Shown here one piece after another: positions 19,979-29,889 of a DNA stretch of 64,000 nt. Each line of letters opens with the position of its first letter. Position 1 is the first letter of the stretch. The notes beneath the pieces were generated by a model. The model did no database searches. It worked only from the letters and a program-made list of their open reading frames with translations, and was not told the origin of the DNA. The translations under genes and the position numbers were made by a program. The DNA is from Shinisaurus crocodilurus (Eukaryota; Chordata; Lepidosauria; Squamata; Shinisauridae), in NCBI GenBank assembly GCA_021292165.1, contig CM037876.1, positions 35,175,075 through 35,239,074 of the forward strand, written 5' to 3'.

Positions 19979-20182
19979 CAGTAATACCTTGGATTGCAAG
20001 TAACTTGGTTTGAGAGCATTTTGCAAGACATGCAAATTTTTAAATATTTATTTTAAAAAATTTGACTTGATATACAAACGACGTCTTGTAATACAAGTAC
20101 TGAAGTATGGCTTAAATTAAAAATCTCTGTACAAATTTTTTGGGGGGGGAACGAATTATGCTCTCAGTTCAAGGCATGACTG
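19979..20182. mobile_element. Tigger-like MITE, copy 2
   Basis: Ends CAGTAATACCTTGGATTGC and GGCATGACTG are flanked by TA at 19977-19978 and 20183-20184. It is the reverse of the copy at 16429-16678. Confidence 0.83.
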
Positions 20183-20339
20183 TAATTGCTAGAAAGCTGT
20201 ATGGATTCCATACAAATCCATGTATGTATATTTAAAAATAATAATAATAAAAATTCTGGTGCCTATTGGCACCACTTTGGGGTTCTCTTTATGGGTGCCA
20301 CTGCAGGTGCCCTCAGGCACATTGGGGACCCCTGGTATA

Positions 20340-20875
20340 AGTAGTAACTCTGCAATCTGAATATATACATTTGCTTTTTTATGCAGCTTGCACAGAGCCA
20401 TTCGGGAGAGTGAGGCAGCTGCCTCAGGCAGCAGATTTGGGGTGTCATGAAAGTACAGCAAAATTTATTATGGTTGTATTTTTACTCCCAGAAAGGAGGA
20501 GAGGCACGTGGGAGATTTTCTGCCTCCGGTGCAAAAATAACTTGACTAGCCTAGGGTACTATGCACCCTCACTTGGGCAGGTGGGTGGTACATGTGCTGC
20601 TCTACCTCAGGTGACAAAATGTCTTGGACTGGCCCTGAGCTTGCATATCAACAACTGGGATCTCTCCCTCCTACTTCTCAGCTATTATGAGTAAAAAGGT
20701 TAAACGCAATGGTTACAAGCCACTGTGGTCAGTTAAATGGTACTCAGATTTCTGGGTCATATTACAACTAACTGCAGAATACTGTTGCATACTTGGATGC
20801 AAGAACAGGTCACTGTTCTAGGCTAATGAACAGTGAACAGGTCACTGAATCTAGGCTTTCCTGGTATGTTCCTGG
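20340..20875. other. Unassigned sequence, probably decayed MITE material
   Basis: Contains GAGGCAGCTGCCTCAGGCAGC near 20410 and GGTGACAAAATGTCTTGGACTG near 20610, which together suggest the two ends of an old hAT-like element. No gene seen. Confidence 0.4.
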
Positions 20876-20879
20876 TATT

Positions 20880-21220
20880 TAAGATCAGTGGGCCAGGGAT
20901 TATTAGCGGTCCCACCGACACGTTCTGCCTTGTCAAGGCTGCGAACCTTTCAGGACCTGGTTCCACTTTTGTGGAACAGGCTTCCCATGGACCTCCGATT
21001 GGAGGAGGATCTTTCCTGCTTTCGAACGGGATTAAAGACTTATCTTTTTAGTCAGCCAGAATGAGTGGTTGGGCTAATGTGGTGGTTGCTGGGATTTGAT
21101 ACTGCATAGTAAGTGGTTGGTGTTGGTTATTTTATTGTATTGTTATGTTTACTGTATATGTTATTTGTCCCGCCCTTTAGTATAAGGGGCGTTATAAATA
21201 AACATTTATTATTATTATTA
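20880..21220 (+). mobile_element. L2-clade LINE 3' end
   Basis: Translation near 20940-21045 gives an LVPLLWNRLPMDL...FRTGLKTYLF-like L2 C-terminus. It is followed by the 3' UTR with CCCGCCCTTTAGTATAAGGG and a TTATTATTATTA tail (about 21206-21220). Short and 5'-truncated. Confidence 0.78.
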
Positions 21221-21229
21221 CTTGCTACC

Positions 21230-21895
21230 AAAGGCAACTAAATATTGTGCTTGTGTGTGGGGTTGGGTTTTTTTTGTTTTGTTTTGCATACATCATTTTC
21301 TTCTACAGGTTACCGAAGCATTCATGAATATTGGGGGGTTCTTGTTTGGTGTTTTTTTTTTTTTTAATCATGCAATTTTATTTTTAAATAAAGTTAAAAA
21401 ATAGAAGGAATAAAAAAGGAAGGACACACATGACAATACAACAAGACGACTAGTTAAGGGTAAGAAACTCACTGATTTTTACAGGCCTTTGTGTGTCATC
21501 AGCAAACTTGTGGACAATTAGAGTAAAACAGCCTAAGGAGAAACTCACTAACTACTGAGACGGTTTGATTACTGTTTTTACTACTTTGAACTGTGTCATT
21601 GGTCTGGCTTGGGAGCTTTCTGTGCTACACCTATGTTGCAGTAACGCTAGACAGCCATCTCATGGATAGAGCTTCTGAACAATTAGGTTTCAAATGGCCA
21701 GAGGCTTCTGTTTTAGGTTCTCAAGTGCCACCTGCTGGAAGCAAGAGGAGTATAAACACTTGTGAGAATAAACTCTCATCATGCACTTCAATGATGGAAT
21801 AATTCCTTCTTTGCATAATCCCCAGAGAACATACAAATAAGAACCTATAAGTATCTACGGTATTAATTTGAATTGGATTAATTTTACTAATGTGT
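21230..21895. other. Unassigned AT-rich sequence
   Basis: T-runs near 21270 and 21350, no gene or named repeat recognised. Confidence 0.45.
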
Positions 21896-21899
21896 AAGG

Positions 21900-22618
21900 G
21901 TGGGAGATCTGATGGAACATTTGTTAGCACACTGACATCTTTGCAACACTTGTATCCTTCATGAATAATGCAGTTCAACCTGTGGAAGTGTCTACAGCAT
22001 CATCTGATCATATATTATTGGATGACTTTCCAATTTTAGGGACTGATAAGGTGCTTAGTCTGGTCCATCCAATGACTTATAAGCTCAGCCCTTGCCCCTC
22101 TTGACTCATTATATCTAACAGGGAGGGGATAATCAGTTGAGTTCAGGAGATGGTAAATGCCTTTAAGAGCGGGAGTGGTCACAGGCACAGCCTCCTTGAA
22201 GAAGGCAGTTGTGCGACCACTCCCAAAGAAGCCTTCTCTGGACCCGGAAGACTGGCCAACATGCCCTTCCTCAGGAAAGTACTTGAGTGTGTGTTTGTCA
22301 ATCAAGTCCAAACACTCTTGGATGAATCTGATTTTCTAGATCCCTTTCATTTGGGATTTCAGCCTGTTTTGGCACAGAAATTACCTTGGTTGTCCTGTGG
22401 TTGTCCATAGGATTACCTATGCCAGGTGAGAGACAGGGAATGTGATTCTTGATTCTTTTGGACTTCTCGGCAGCATGATACCATCAACCTTGCTATCCTT
22501 CTGGAGAGACTGTAGGCAGTGGACATGGGTGGGGATGTCTTTCAATAATTCCACTCATGCCTGGAGGTGGTTCTGGGGTATTTCTGCTTTCCCCCCATGG
22601 CATTTGCAAATCAGGGTC
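21900..22618 (+). mobile_element. L2-clade LINE ORF2 fragment, N-terminal RT region
   Basis: Broken frames encode an L2 RT stretch: a VVRPLPKKPSLDPEDW-like segment (22205-22253), a QVQTLLDESDFLDPFHLGF-like segment (22305-22360) and an ERLEAVDMGG-like stretch near 22500. It covers an RT part missing from the L2 pieces at 1560 and 55687. It is cut off by a CR1 fragment at 22619. Confidence 0.78.
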
Positions 22619-23125
22619 CATCTTATAAGAACATCAGAAGAGCCATGCTGGATCAGACCAAGGGTCCATCTAGTCCAGTACTCTGTTCACACAGTGGCCA
22701 ACCAGCTGCGCACAGGATCCCAGAAGCAGGACATGAGTGCAACAGCACCCTCCCACCCATGTTCCCCGGCAACTGGTGTATGTAGGCATACTGCCTCTGA
22801 TACTGGAGGTAGCATAGAGCCAATCAGGACTAGTAGCCATAGATAGCCTTCTCTGCTATGAATTTGTTCCATCCCCTTTTAAAGGCATCCAGATTGGTGG
22901 CCATCACTACAACTTGTGGAAGTGAATTCCATAGTTCAACTATGTGCTGTGTGAAGAAGTACTTCCTTTTATCCGTCCTGAATCTCCCATCAATCAGCTT
23001 CATGGGATGATCCTGGGTTCTAATATTATGAGAGAGGGAGAAAAATGTCTCCCTGTCCACTTTCTCCACACCATGCATAATTCTGTACACCTCCATCATG
23101 TCTCCCCTTATCCACGAATTTGTTC
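22619..23125 (-). mobile_element. CR1-type LINE 3' fragment
   Basis: The minus strand carries the end of CR1-type ORF2 (VYRIMHGVEKVDRETFF-like near 23040-23100, then an LWNSLPQ-like segment near 22920). The 3' UTR includes, on the plus strand, GCCATGCTGGATCAGACCAA and CCATCTAGTCCAGTACTCTG. The subfamily differs from the near-complete CR1. A plus-strand relative overlapping in ORF2 is at 59195-59650. Confidence 0.85.
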
Positions 23126-23144
23126 AACATCTACATAAGGGAGC

Positions 23145-23277
23145 AGCTGTAGATCAGAGTTGAAAATAGGCTTTGCATGATGCAGAAGGTTCCAGGTTCA
23201 TTCCCTAGCATTTCCAGGAAAGGCTGGAAAAACCCCTACCTGAAACCCTGGAGACCCGCTACCAGTCAGTGTAGACC
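23145..23277 (+). mobile_element. tRNA-derived SINE, cut by a hAT half-element
   Basis: The head (TGCATGATGCAGAAGG, then GGTTCATTCCC as box B) and CTGAAACCCTGGAGACC...CCAGTCAGTGTAGACC match the SINE at 31868 and 56414. The SINE stops where the hAT hairpin half begins. Confidence 0.75.
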
Positions 23278-23345
23278 AGTGTTCTCCAACCTTGGGTCCC
23301 CAGGTGTTTTTGGCCTACAACTCCCAGCATGCCCCAGCCAGCTAC
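23278..23345. mobile_element. Half of a hAT hairpin MITE
   Basis: CAGTGTTCTCCAACCTTGGG and TACAACTCCCAGCATGCCCC equal the left arm of the element at 41342. The right arm is missing. Confidence 0.8.
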
Positions 23346-23866
23346 GCTATTTCTATTTTCTACTTCTATTTTCTATATATATATAAAAGCAGAAGTCCTG
23401 ACTCATTGATGTATCTCCTATTTCCTGTTAAGCTAGAAAGCTGAAATTTGGCATGGTTGTTGCTTATGGATCACTATAAAAAAACTATGTTGTGAAAACT
23501 TTCTTAAACCTTCATCCTGCATGTTGGGGTGCTTTTCTTACTCTGTGGTGTGTGATTTACATAAGTAGACCTACAATCCTGTCCTGGTAGGACTTTGCCT
23601 AAAACAGGGTAGTAAACAATATTTCAGCCACCTGCCTTTTACAGTTTTCTTTCTATATAAACAAACATGCCTGGGACATAAAATGACCCCAAAAAATCTG
23701 CATAACAATGCTGTATCTGGGGTGCTTCAGTGTCCCCAGGCAGTGAGAGAATAATAGGAACCATCCAGTGATCATTTTAGTATCTTTTTATTGCCAGGAA
23801 GAGCAGAAAACACCTCCTTCAAAAAGAAAAGAAATCCGTTAAGGGAAAGCATTGTTATGATGATTT

Positions 23867-24281
23867 TAGGGGTGTGCCACGAACCTGAGGGGGGTTCGCG
23901 CTCTCCACCGGCTCGGCTCTCCGCGCGGGCAGCCCCACCGCCTCGATCTTCTGAGTGGCGCGGAGCAGTTCTCCGCGCCGCTCGAGCCACTGGCACTGGT
24001 CCTGTCGCGTCACATCCGGGCTGGGGAATTGACGTGACGGGGACCCTGCGCCTGCACAATGCATCACGCGGGGGTCCAGCACGCATGCGCAGGGTCCCAT
24101 CACGTCACTTCCAGGTCTGGATGTGACGCGACGGGACCGGCGCAGGCAGCTCGCCACGGAGAGGCGAGCCGCCGCTGGATCAGGTAGGCCCGGTAGGCCC
24201 GCACGAGCCCCACGCAGACGTGAGCGGGGCTGATTTCACCCCGCTACGCCCACACAGGGCAAACCATTACATCCCTACTGG
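23867..24281. mobile_element. GC-rich putative non-autonomous DNA transposon
   Basis: The left end TAGGGGTGTGCCACGAACC and the right end GTAATACATCCCTA-like, whose inverse is TAGGGATGTAATGG, are candidate inverted ends. The interior is strongly GC/CpG-rich with internal inverted parts (GGGACCCTGCGCCTGC and GCATGCGCAGGGTCCC near 24040 and 24083). No clear target duplication was found. The surrounding DNA is AT-rich. Confidence 0.5.
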
Positions 24282-24289
24282 CATTGATG

Positions 24290-25370
24290 TAAGGCGAGAT
24301 TGCTTCTCTCATGTGCAACTTTATGTAACATGTTCAAGGGTTAGTAAACCAAGTAACTAACCGGAAGGTAGCACCGGAAGGTAAAACTTCAGACGTAGTG
24401 CACCCAGAAGCACTAGCCACGTAGCTACGCAATTCATTAAATGTAAGATGTTACCCTGTCAACAGAGTAGAAAGTTATCAGTTTTTTAATCCATTCAAAG
24501 AATGGGTCCTTCAGCTAGTATATACCATATACTAGAATGATCAAATGTATAGTTCAAATTAATCTGAATATTATTCTCTGTATCTGTTTTGATCTATATA
24601 AATGGATCTCATTGGGAGTTATCAGCATTACCAAGATGAATTGCATAAAATGTACATACCTTGGACTTACCACTTACAGTTGCTCATGACCTATTTCATA
24701 TAAGAATATTCTCATTGCTTATTCCTCTAGAACAGAAAGACTATGCTATGCCTAGGCTTCCTCTACCTTTCTGGCTACAATCCTCAACACACATACTAGT
24801 GTCCCATTTAACTTAAAAGGGTTTTACTGATGAGTAAACAAACATGCTTAGAACTGCATCTCCTTGTTAGCAATTAATGAAGATAAATTTGGTTTTCACA
24901 ATCTCCAGTTATATCAGATTGCTTGTCTTTCTCCGGCAGCTCATAGATCTTTGGAAGATACAAATGGGGGGGGGGGGGGAATAAAATAGATTAAGATCTG
25001 AACAGACTTCTTCTGAAGCCTATGAATGGACTGAACGTGTGAAGCTCTACTCTGTGCAGTCTTCAGTATTATAATTCTCCCATGGTGACAGCAGGAGCCC
25101 AAGAGGCTGGCTTTATAGGGCTATAATTCTGTATACATGCACAAGCAAGGATTCTTTTTGGGAACAACCCTGCTCTTTTCTTTTATTTCGGTGAAAGACC
25201 ATTTTTTTTCCTGGAAAAGCTGGAACACATCGTAAGCACCTTATGAGTGACGGGGATGCTGCTTCCATCAGACAGCCATACAATCTACTTGGCTAACTTG
25301 CATGTACTCGGCTGTATTACAGCTCTTGGTAGATCAATGGTAGCAGCTTTATCTCATGACAGCAGAGCTG
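24290..25370. other. Unassigned sequence, no gene seen
   Basis: AT-rich with a G-run near 24970. A short MITE remnant (TTTTACTGATGAGTAAACAA) lies near 24820. Nothing else can be named. Confidence 0.45.
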
Positions 25371-25377
25371 AAAAATA

Positions 25378-25592
25378 GCTAATTTATTATTTTTATTTAT
25401 TTATTTATTTTTATTATATTTATACTTCTACTTTTTTCCCGCAAGGAACCCAAGGTGGCTTACATAATCCTCCTCCTCTCCATTTTATCCTCACAACAAC
25501 CCTGTGAGGTAGGTTAGGCTGAGAGTCAGTGACTGGCCCAAAGTCACCCAGTGAGTTTCATGGCTGAGCGGGGACTAGAACCCGGATCTGGT
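25378..25592 (-). mobile_element. Sauria-type SINE, nearly complete
   Basis: On the minus strand CCGGGTTCTAGTCCCCGC (box B region), CACTGGGTGACTTTGGGCC, CTCAGCCTAACCTACCTCAC and the Bov-B-like tail with TATAAATATAATA then ATAAATAAATAA follow in order. It is missing only the outermost head. The copy at 4427 is in the opposite orientation. Confidence 0.9.
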
Positions 25593-25729
25593 TATCTTGG
25601 CCCTTACCCTTGTGTTAAAACATTCTGAATGCACTTTTTCCCTCTCATCGTGAAGCAAAGAACACAGCTGAGTTTAAAATATATGGGGTAAAAATATAGA
25701 ATATATAGTAAAACTGTAAAGAATATTAT

Positions 25730-25915
25730 CTTCTTCTTTTTTTATCTGATCCTTCCCACAAAGAGCTCAGGGTGCTGTACAATCACTGCCCTCAATGTTA
25801 TGGGCAGACAGACCCTTGTACACCATCCTGATAACCTACCTCATAGGTGTACCTACAAGCCTATGAGGTAAGCTAGGCTGAGAGATAGTGACTAGCCCAA
25901 AGTCACTCAGTGAGT
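25730..25915 (-). mobile_element. Diverged Sauria-related SINE piece
   Basis: CTCAGCCTAGCTTACCTCAT, CACTGAGTGACTTTGGGC and CCCTGAGCTCTTTGTGGG on the minus strand resemble Sauria SINE centre and tail, with a different spacer. Confidence 0.6.
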
Positions 25916-26935
25916 TTGTTTGTTTGTTTGTTTGTTTGTTTATATACTGCCTTGTCTGCTAAAAAGCCATCAAGGTGGTGTACAACAATTTAAAACAGAA
26001 CAATAAAAATGGTAAAAACATTAAAAATAGTTCTGTGCAAAATATTTTGATTCTCCCATTTCTGGCAGTTCCTGGTGGGGGAGTGATGAAAACTCTAGCA
26101 AAAGAGGCTGGGGAGGTGAGAATTTTGAATAATTTTCTCCTTGGGGAGGTGAGCAGGATTTCTGCTTACCTCTTTAAGTGTAGGAGGTGACTGAGATATC
26201 TTGTTTCTTTCTTTCTTTTTTCTTTTTTACTTTAAAAATGCCCCATGTACTTGCAGCTGCATTAGACTCTTTACAAAGAGGCTTCTCCAGTCCACCAGCT
26301 CTTCCTGAGCTTCCATGGGCCCACGTGATGTGGCGCTCTCACATAGGCATTCAGGAAGAGCTGCAGAAACCTCTCTGCAAAGAGTCCTGTGCTGCTGCAA
26401 GCAAGAACAAATGGGGTTTTTAGAACTTTGAAAAACCCTGATCTTGCTTGCAGCAGCACAGACCAGGGCTCTTTGCAGAGAGGCTTAAAGCCCAGCAAGA
26501 GTTGCTCTGCAGAAAACTCATGAAAATAGGGGGCAGGGTTCAGCACAGCACTAATTAAAACATTAACTACACATTTTAAAAGGCTAATTGAAAAGATGCA
26601 CCTTTACACCCTTTCTAAAGGCCAAGCGAGTGGGGTCCAGTCATAGTTCTTGAGGGAGATATTTCATAGATTGAGAGCAATATAGGAGAAAGCCCTTTCA
26701 GGTGTGCCCAACAAATGAGCCTCTGCGGGTAATGACGCCCAGGTCATCTGCAGATCTTAGTACTTGGGCACATTCATAGTGAGACAGGAGGTCCCTTACA
26801 TAGCCAGATTATAAGCCATTTAGGGCTTTAAAAGTTAAGACCAACACCTTGAATTACTCCCAGAAACCAATTGGCAACCAGTGCAGGTCTTTCAGTTTTC
26901 CAGTTGAGTTTTCTCAACCTGGTTCTCGCAAGTCC
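25916..26935 (-). mobile_element. L2-related LINE 3' part with a foldback insertion
   Basis: A GTTT run (25918-25940) and the 3' UTR signature (AAGCCATCAAGGTGGTGTAC) are followed near 26555-26930 by minus-strand L2 coding remnants: AAAAGATGCACCTTTACACC, a segment with CTTTAAAAGTTAAGACC, and CCAATTGGCAACCAGTG, equal to the ALHWLP-type region in the L2 at 55687. Between about 26065 and 26545 a different GC-richer segment, with hairpins, has been inserted. Confidence 0.68.
26388..26460. repeat. Perfect 19-bp stem hairpin
   Basis: The arms TGTGCTGCTGCAAGCAAGA (26388-26406) and its exact complement (26442-26460) enclose a second inner stem, GGGTTTTT and AAAAACCC. The adjacent CTCTTTGCAGAGAGGCTT also has mirrored relatives near 26275 and 26370. 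Confidence 0.9.
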
Positions 26936-26947
26936 TGGCCTGATAAT

Positions 26948-27071
26948 CAGGGATGGGCAGGTTATGGCCTTCAAGTTATTGTTAGACTCCAATTCCCATC
27001 AGCCCCAGACAACATGGTCGATGTTCAGAGCTAATGGGAGTTGTGGTGGGCCACAGCTTGCCCACCCTTGC
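26948..27071. mobile_element. hAT hairpin MITE, diverged
   Basis: Ends CAGGGATGGGCAGG and GCCCACCCTTG are inverted, and the body has CTCCAATTCCCATCAGCCCC and TAATGGGAGTTGTGGTGGGC as imperfect arms. Confidence 0.7.
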
Positions 27072-27374
27072 ACCACTACACCACATGACTCTCCAGAATA
27101 TAGATCTATAAATACATCAACAGTCCAGCTACTTTGTTTTTAGTAATACGGGAGGTATATGAATGCATAGAAGGGGGGGAATGGAATCATGCCCTCTGGT
27201 CCCACCACCATCACATATTCATCTGAACTGCTGACCAGATTCTTCATGCAATCAACTCAGATGCTCATAAGCTTCGGATGAGCATGTAAATGGTGGGTGG
27301 GTTGGAGCCACTGGCTGTGATCCCTCCTCCTTCCCCATCCACACATTCATATCCTAGGAGAGCCAGAGCACTGT

Positions 27375-27590
27375 TGTGGATTAACTACATGTCAGACTAG
27401 GACCAGAGAGACACCCAGGTTCAATTCCCCAGTCAGCTGTGTATCTTGTTGGTTGACTTTCAACCAGTCACTACCTCTCAGTCTAAGTTACCTCACAAGG
27501 GTGTTCTGAGGATAAAATTGTGACAGGGGAACCATGTACCTTGAGCTCCATGAGGAAACATAGGATAGAGATGTGACAACTAAATAAATA
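27375..27590 (+). mobile_element. Diverged tRNA-derived SINE (Sauria-related)
   Basis: AGGTTCAATTCCCCAGTCAG (box B area), CAACCAGTCACTACCTCTCAG, TTACCTCACAAGGGTGTTC and a tail ending AACTAAATAAATAG keep the Sauria order at lower similarity than the copy at 4427. Confidence 0.65.
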
Positions 27591-27889
27591 GTGGGGTTTA
27601 AGTTTGGGTGTGCAGTTAAGCAGCTCGGTAGTGGAAATTTCACCACACCATCAAGAAGGCAGTAAAATATCTGAACACACTGGAACATTGGGTGCATGGT
27701 GAAGCAAACATCACACCACCCTACATCTGTAGATTATATATATTCCCAAACCTGCATTTTAGAAATACTTCCAGGGCCAGCTGATAAAGTAACCACATAA
27801 CAGCATCTTCAACAGCAGGAAAGTTGTGCATGGTCCATTACCACCTTAGATGGCTAAGAGTTCTGGCCATTGATTTGAATCAATATTGA

Positions 27890-28281
27890 GCAGGGGCAGC
27901 CTTTCTTCAGAGGAAGCCTTTCTTACTCTTCCAGGTAGTGGGTCAAACCTGTTTCAGCCAGAAGAGCAAATTCCATTTTGGAGAAGCTTTCATTCCAGTG
28001 GTGGGTCAAGGGCAAAGGGGGCTGGAGCAAAAATCCCAGCATATTTTAGCTTGAAGCATTTACTGACAGTAACTAAGCCTTACGAGAGGCATTTCAAACT
28101 TTCAGAATGGGGAAGAAATCACACAAAACCAGAAAACCACCAAATGATAGGTGGTCGGATGGAGCAGAAACCACGTGGTGATGTGGGGAAGGGGTTGTGC
28201 CCATCTGGGGAACCCTACAAGGCCAGACTGGGACCCCAGGCAGGCTGGATTTGGCTCTTTGGCCTGACATTCAACACCCCT
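27890..28281 (+). mobile_element. hAT MITE (CAGGGGTGGGGAA family), diverged copy
   Basis: The body CATATTTTAGCTTGAAGCATTT, AACTAAGCCTTACGAGAGGC and CACACAAAACCAGAAAACC and the right end CAACACCCCTG are shared with the better copy at 51476-51809 and the inverse copy at 61746-62121. Confidence 0.68.
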
Positions 28282-28479
28282 GCCTTACAGTATCAACTGT
28301 GCTTGCCCAAATTCTCTCTTCTACTCAACTATTAAAAGTAATGGAGCCTGGTGCCCTTTTCATCTAGCTACCACGGATCTAGGTTTCTCACTCCCATGGT
28401 GGCCAGTTCTACTGCACAGCTAGAACTCATAGATATTAAGATGGTCTCCTGTTTTATTCGTTTCCTTGAATTCTGTCAT

Positions 28480-29875
28480 GGGCAGAGCAATCCTATGGCC
28501 CTCTAGACAGCATCCAGAGGGCCATAGAATTTTTCAAACTCCCAGATCCAAGGTCAGAAAAGAGCTCCGACCTCAGATCTGGGGATCTGTGCTCAGATCG
28601 CCCTCACCCCCCTTGCAGCTGGGATGGAAATAACTGCACTGACTACTTCTCCAAGGTCATAACAACAACCTCAGAGATGCAGGTTAGGGAGCATTCTGGG
28701 GGGCGGTGGGGAGGAGACCGGTGCTGCCAAGATATGACATCCTTGTGGCACCTCAGCCTCCCTCCCTTCCCCTCCAAAGTGCTACAGTACAGTTAGATGG
28801 CTGAAATCTAGCCATCTAGCTCAGTGATGGCGAACCTATGGCACAGGTGCCACAGCTGGCACGCAGAGACCTCTCTGTGGGCACTCAAGCCATTGGTCAC
28901 CAGATCATGAAAAGACTGTCCCCTTCTGCAAAACACTAATGATATTGTTCTTTCTCACAGTGTGGAACAGAATGATTTTATTCTAGAATTCCTGTTACAG
29001 AATTCTTTTCTACATTGTTATCACATTTAAAAGATTTTGAAGAATGATGCACAGAGCATGGCTTGGATGTAAAGCCCTAACAGTTGACCTGAGTGCTGCA
29101 TGTGTTGCTCTCAAACTAATGGAGTATGAGGCAAAGTTTGACAAATTATCAGCATGCATGCAATAGCAAAAATCACATTAATTGTGCAAAAGCATGCCCA
29201 ATGCAAACTTTTACCTAATGCAGTGTTTGCAGTCCAAGACATAAAGTGTTTAAAATGTGTTAAGCATGTTTCGTTTTCTTGTTTATCTTGCTCATCCTAG
29301 TACAGGTTGACTTTTACTTTTACTAATCCGACACCTGTAGAAGCAGGGAAAGGACCCAGAGTAAAGCTTACCCCATACAATTTCAGTCTGGCATATAATC
29401 ATATTACAAGTTGAGAATCCCTTATCCAAAAATACATGTGCCTAATTATTTAAAAAGTTTGTATAAATTCCTTTCAGGCTATGCGTACAATGTAGTACTA
29501 TAATAATTTTTTGAGTTGATTTTTTTTTCAACAAAAAACTGTTTGTATCATTGAAAGCTCTGTTATTGTGTTTTTCTTTAAAGACAAAAGATGTTAATTA
29601 GTTCGGACAACTGTGAGTTGTTTTTCTAAAACTAAAACCTCGGTATTCAGGTTTAATTGCAGTGTTGGCACTTTGAAATAAATAAGTTGGTTTTGTGTTG
29701 CAGTTTGGGCACTCGGGCTCAAAAAGGTTCGCCATCACTGATCTAGCTGCTTTCCCCAGTGGAAGGAGCACAGAGGTGATTTTCGCCTCCCTGCTCCTCC
29801 TGCCCTGGATAGGATGCCCGTAATCCTCTGAGTTCAGAGGGCTACAGGCATCCTCCCCACTGGATTGCTCCCTTG
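28480..29875. mobile_element. GCAATCCTATG-end compound MITE hosting an OC1-like hAT
   Basis: GGGCAGAGCAATCCTATGG at the left and CTGGATTGCTCCC at the right flank family-specific sequence (GACCTCAGATCTGGGGATC, AGGATGCCCGTAATCCTC). The MITE is split by the hAT at 28822-29740; both parts fit the shorter relatives at 40829 and 43327. Confidence 0.72.
28822..29740 (+). mobile_element. OC1-like non-autonomous hAT element, copy A
   Basis: The 919-bp element has ends CAGTGATGGCGAACCTATGG and AAAAGGTTCGCCATCACTG, inverted over about 15 bp. ATCTAGCT lies exactly on both sides (28814-28821, 29741-29748). The subterminal GGTGCCACAGCTGGCAC and GTTTGGGCACTCGG blocks are typical of the OC1 (OposCharlie1) hAT group as I remember it; that name needs a search. 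The interior is AT-rich without an intact transposase. Copy B at 47633-48522 is nearly the same. Confidence 0.88.
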
Positions 29876-29889
29876 ATGTTGCAGCTTTC

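Larger units (their letters stand above)
19381..20334 (+). mobile_element. hAT element (GGGGTCCCCAGCC type) hosting L1 and Tigger pieces
   Basis: The left end TAGGGGTCCCCAGCC and the right end ATTGGGGACCCCTG are inverted. The flanks GTATAAGC (19373-19380) and GTATAAGT (20335-20342) match at seven of eight bases. The left ~80 bp repeat the start of the element at 4246, and the right arm has several GGTGCC/GGCACC motifs. Its middle is taken up by an L1 fragment and a Tigger-like MITE. Confidence 0.8.
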
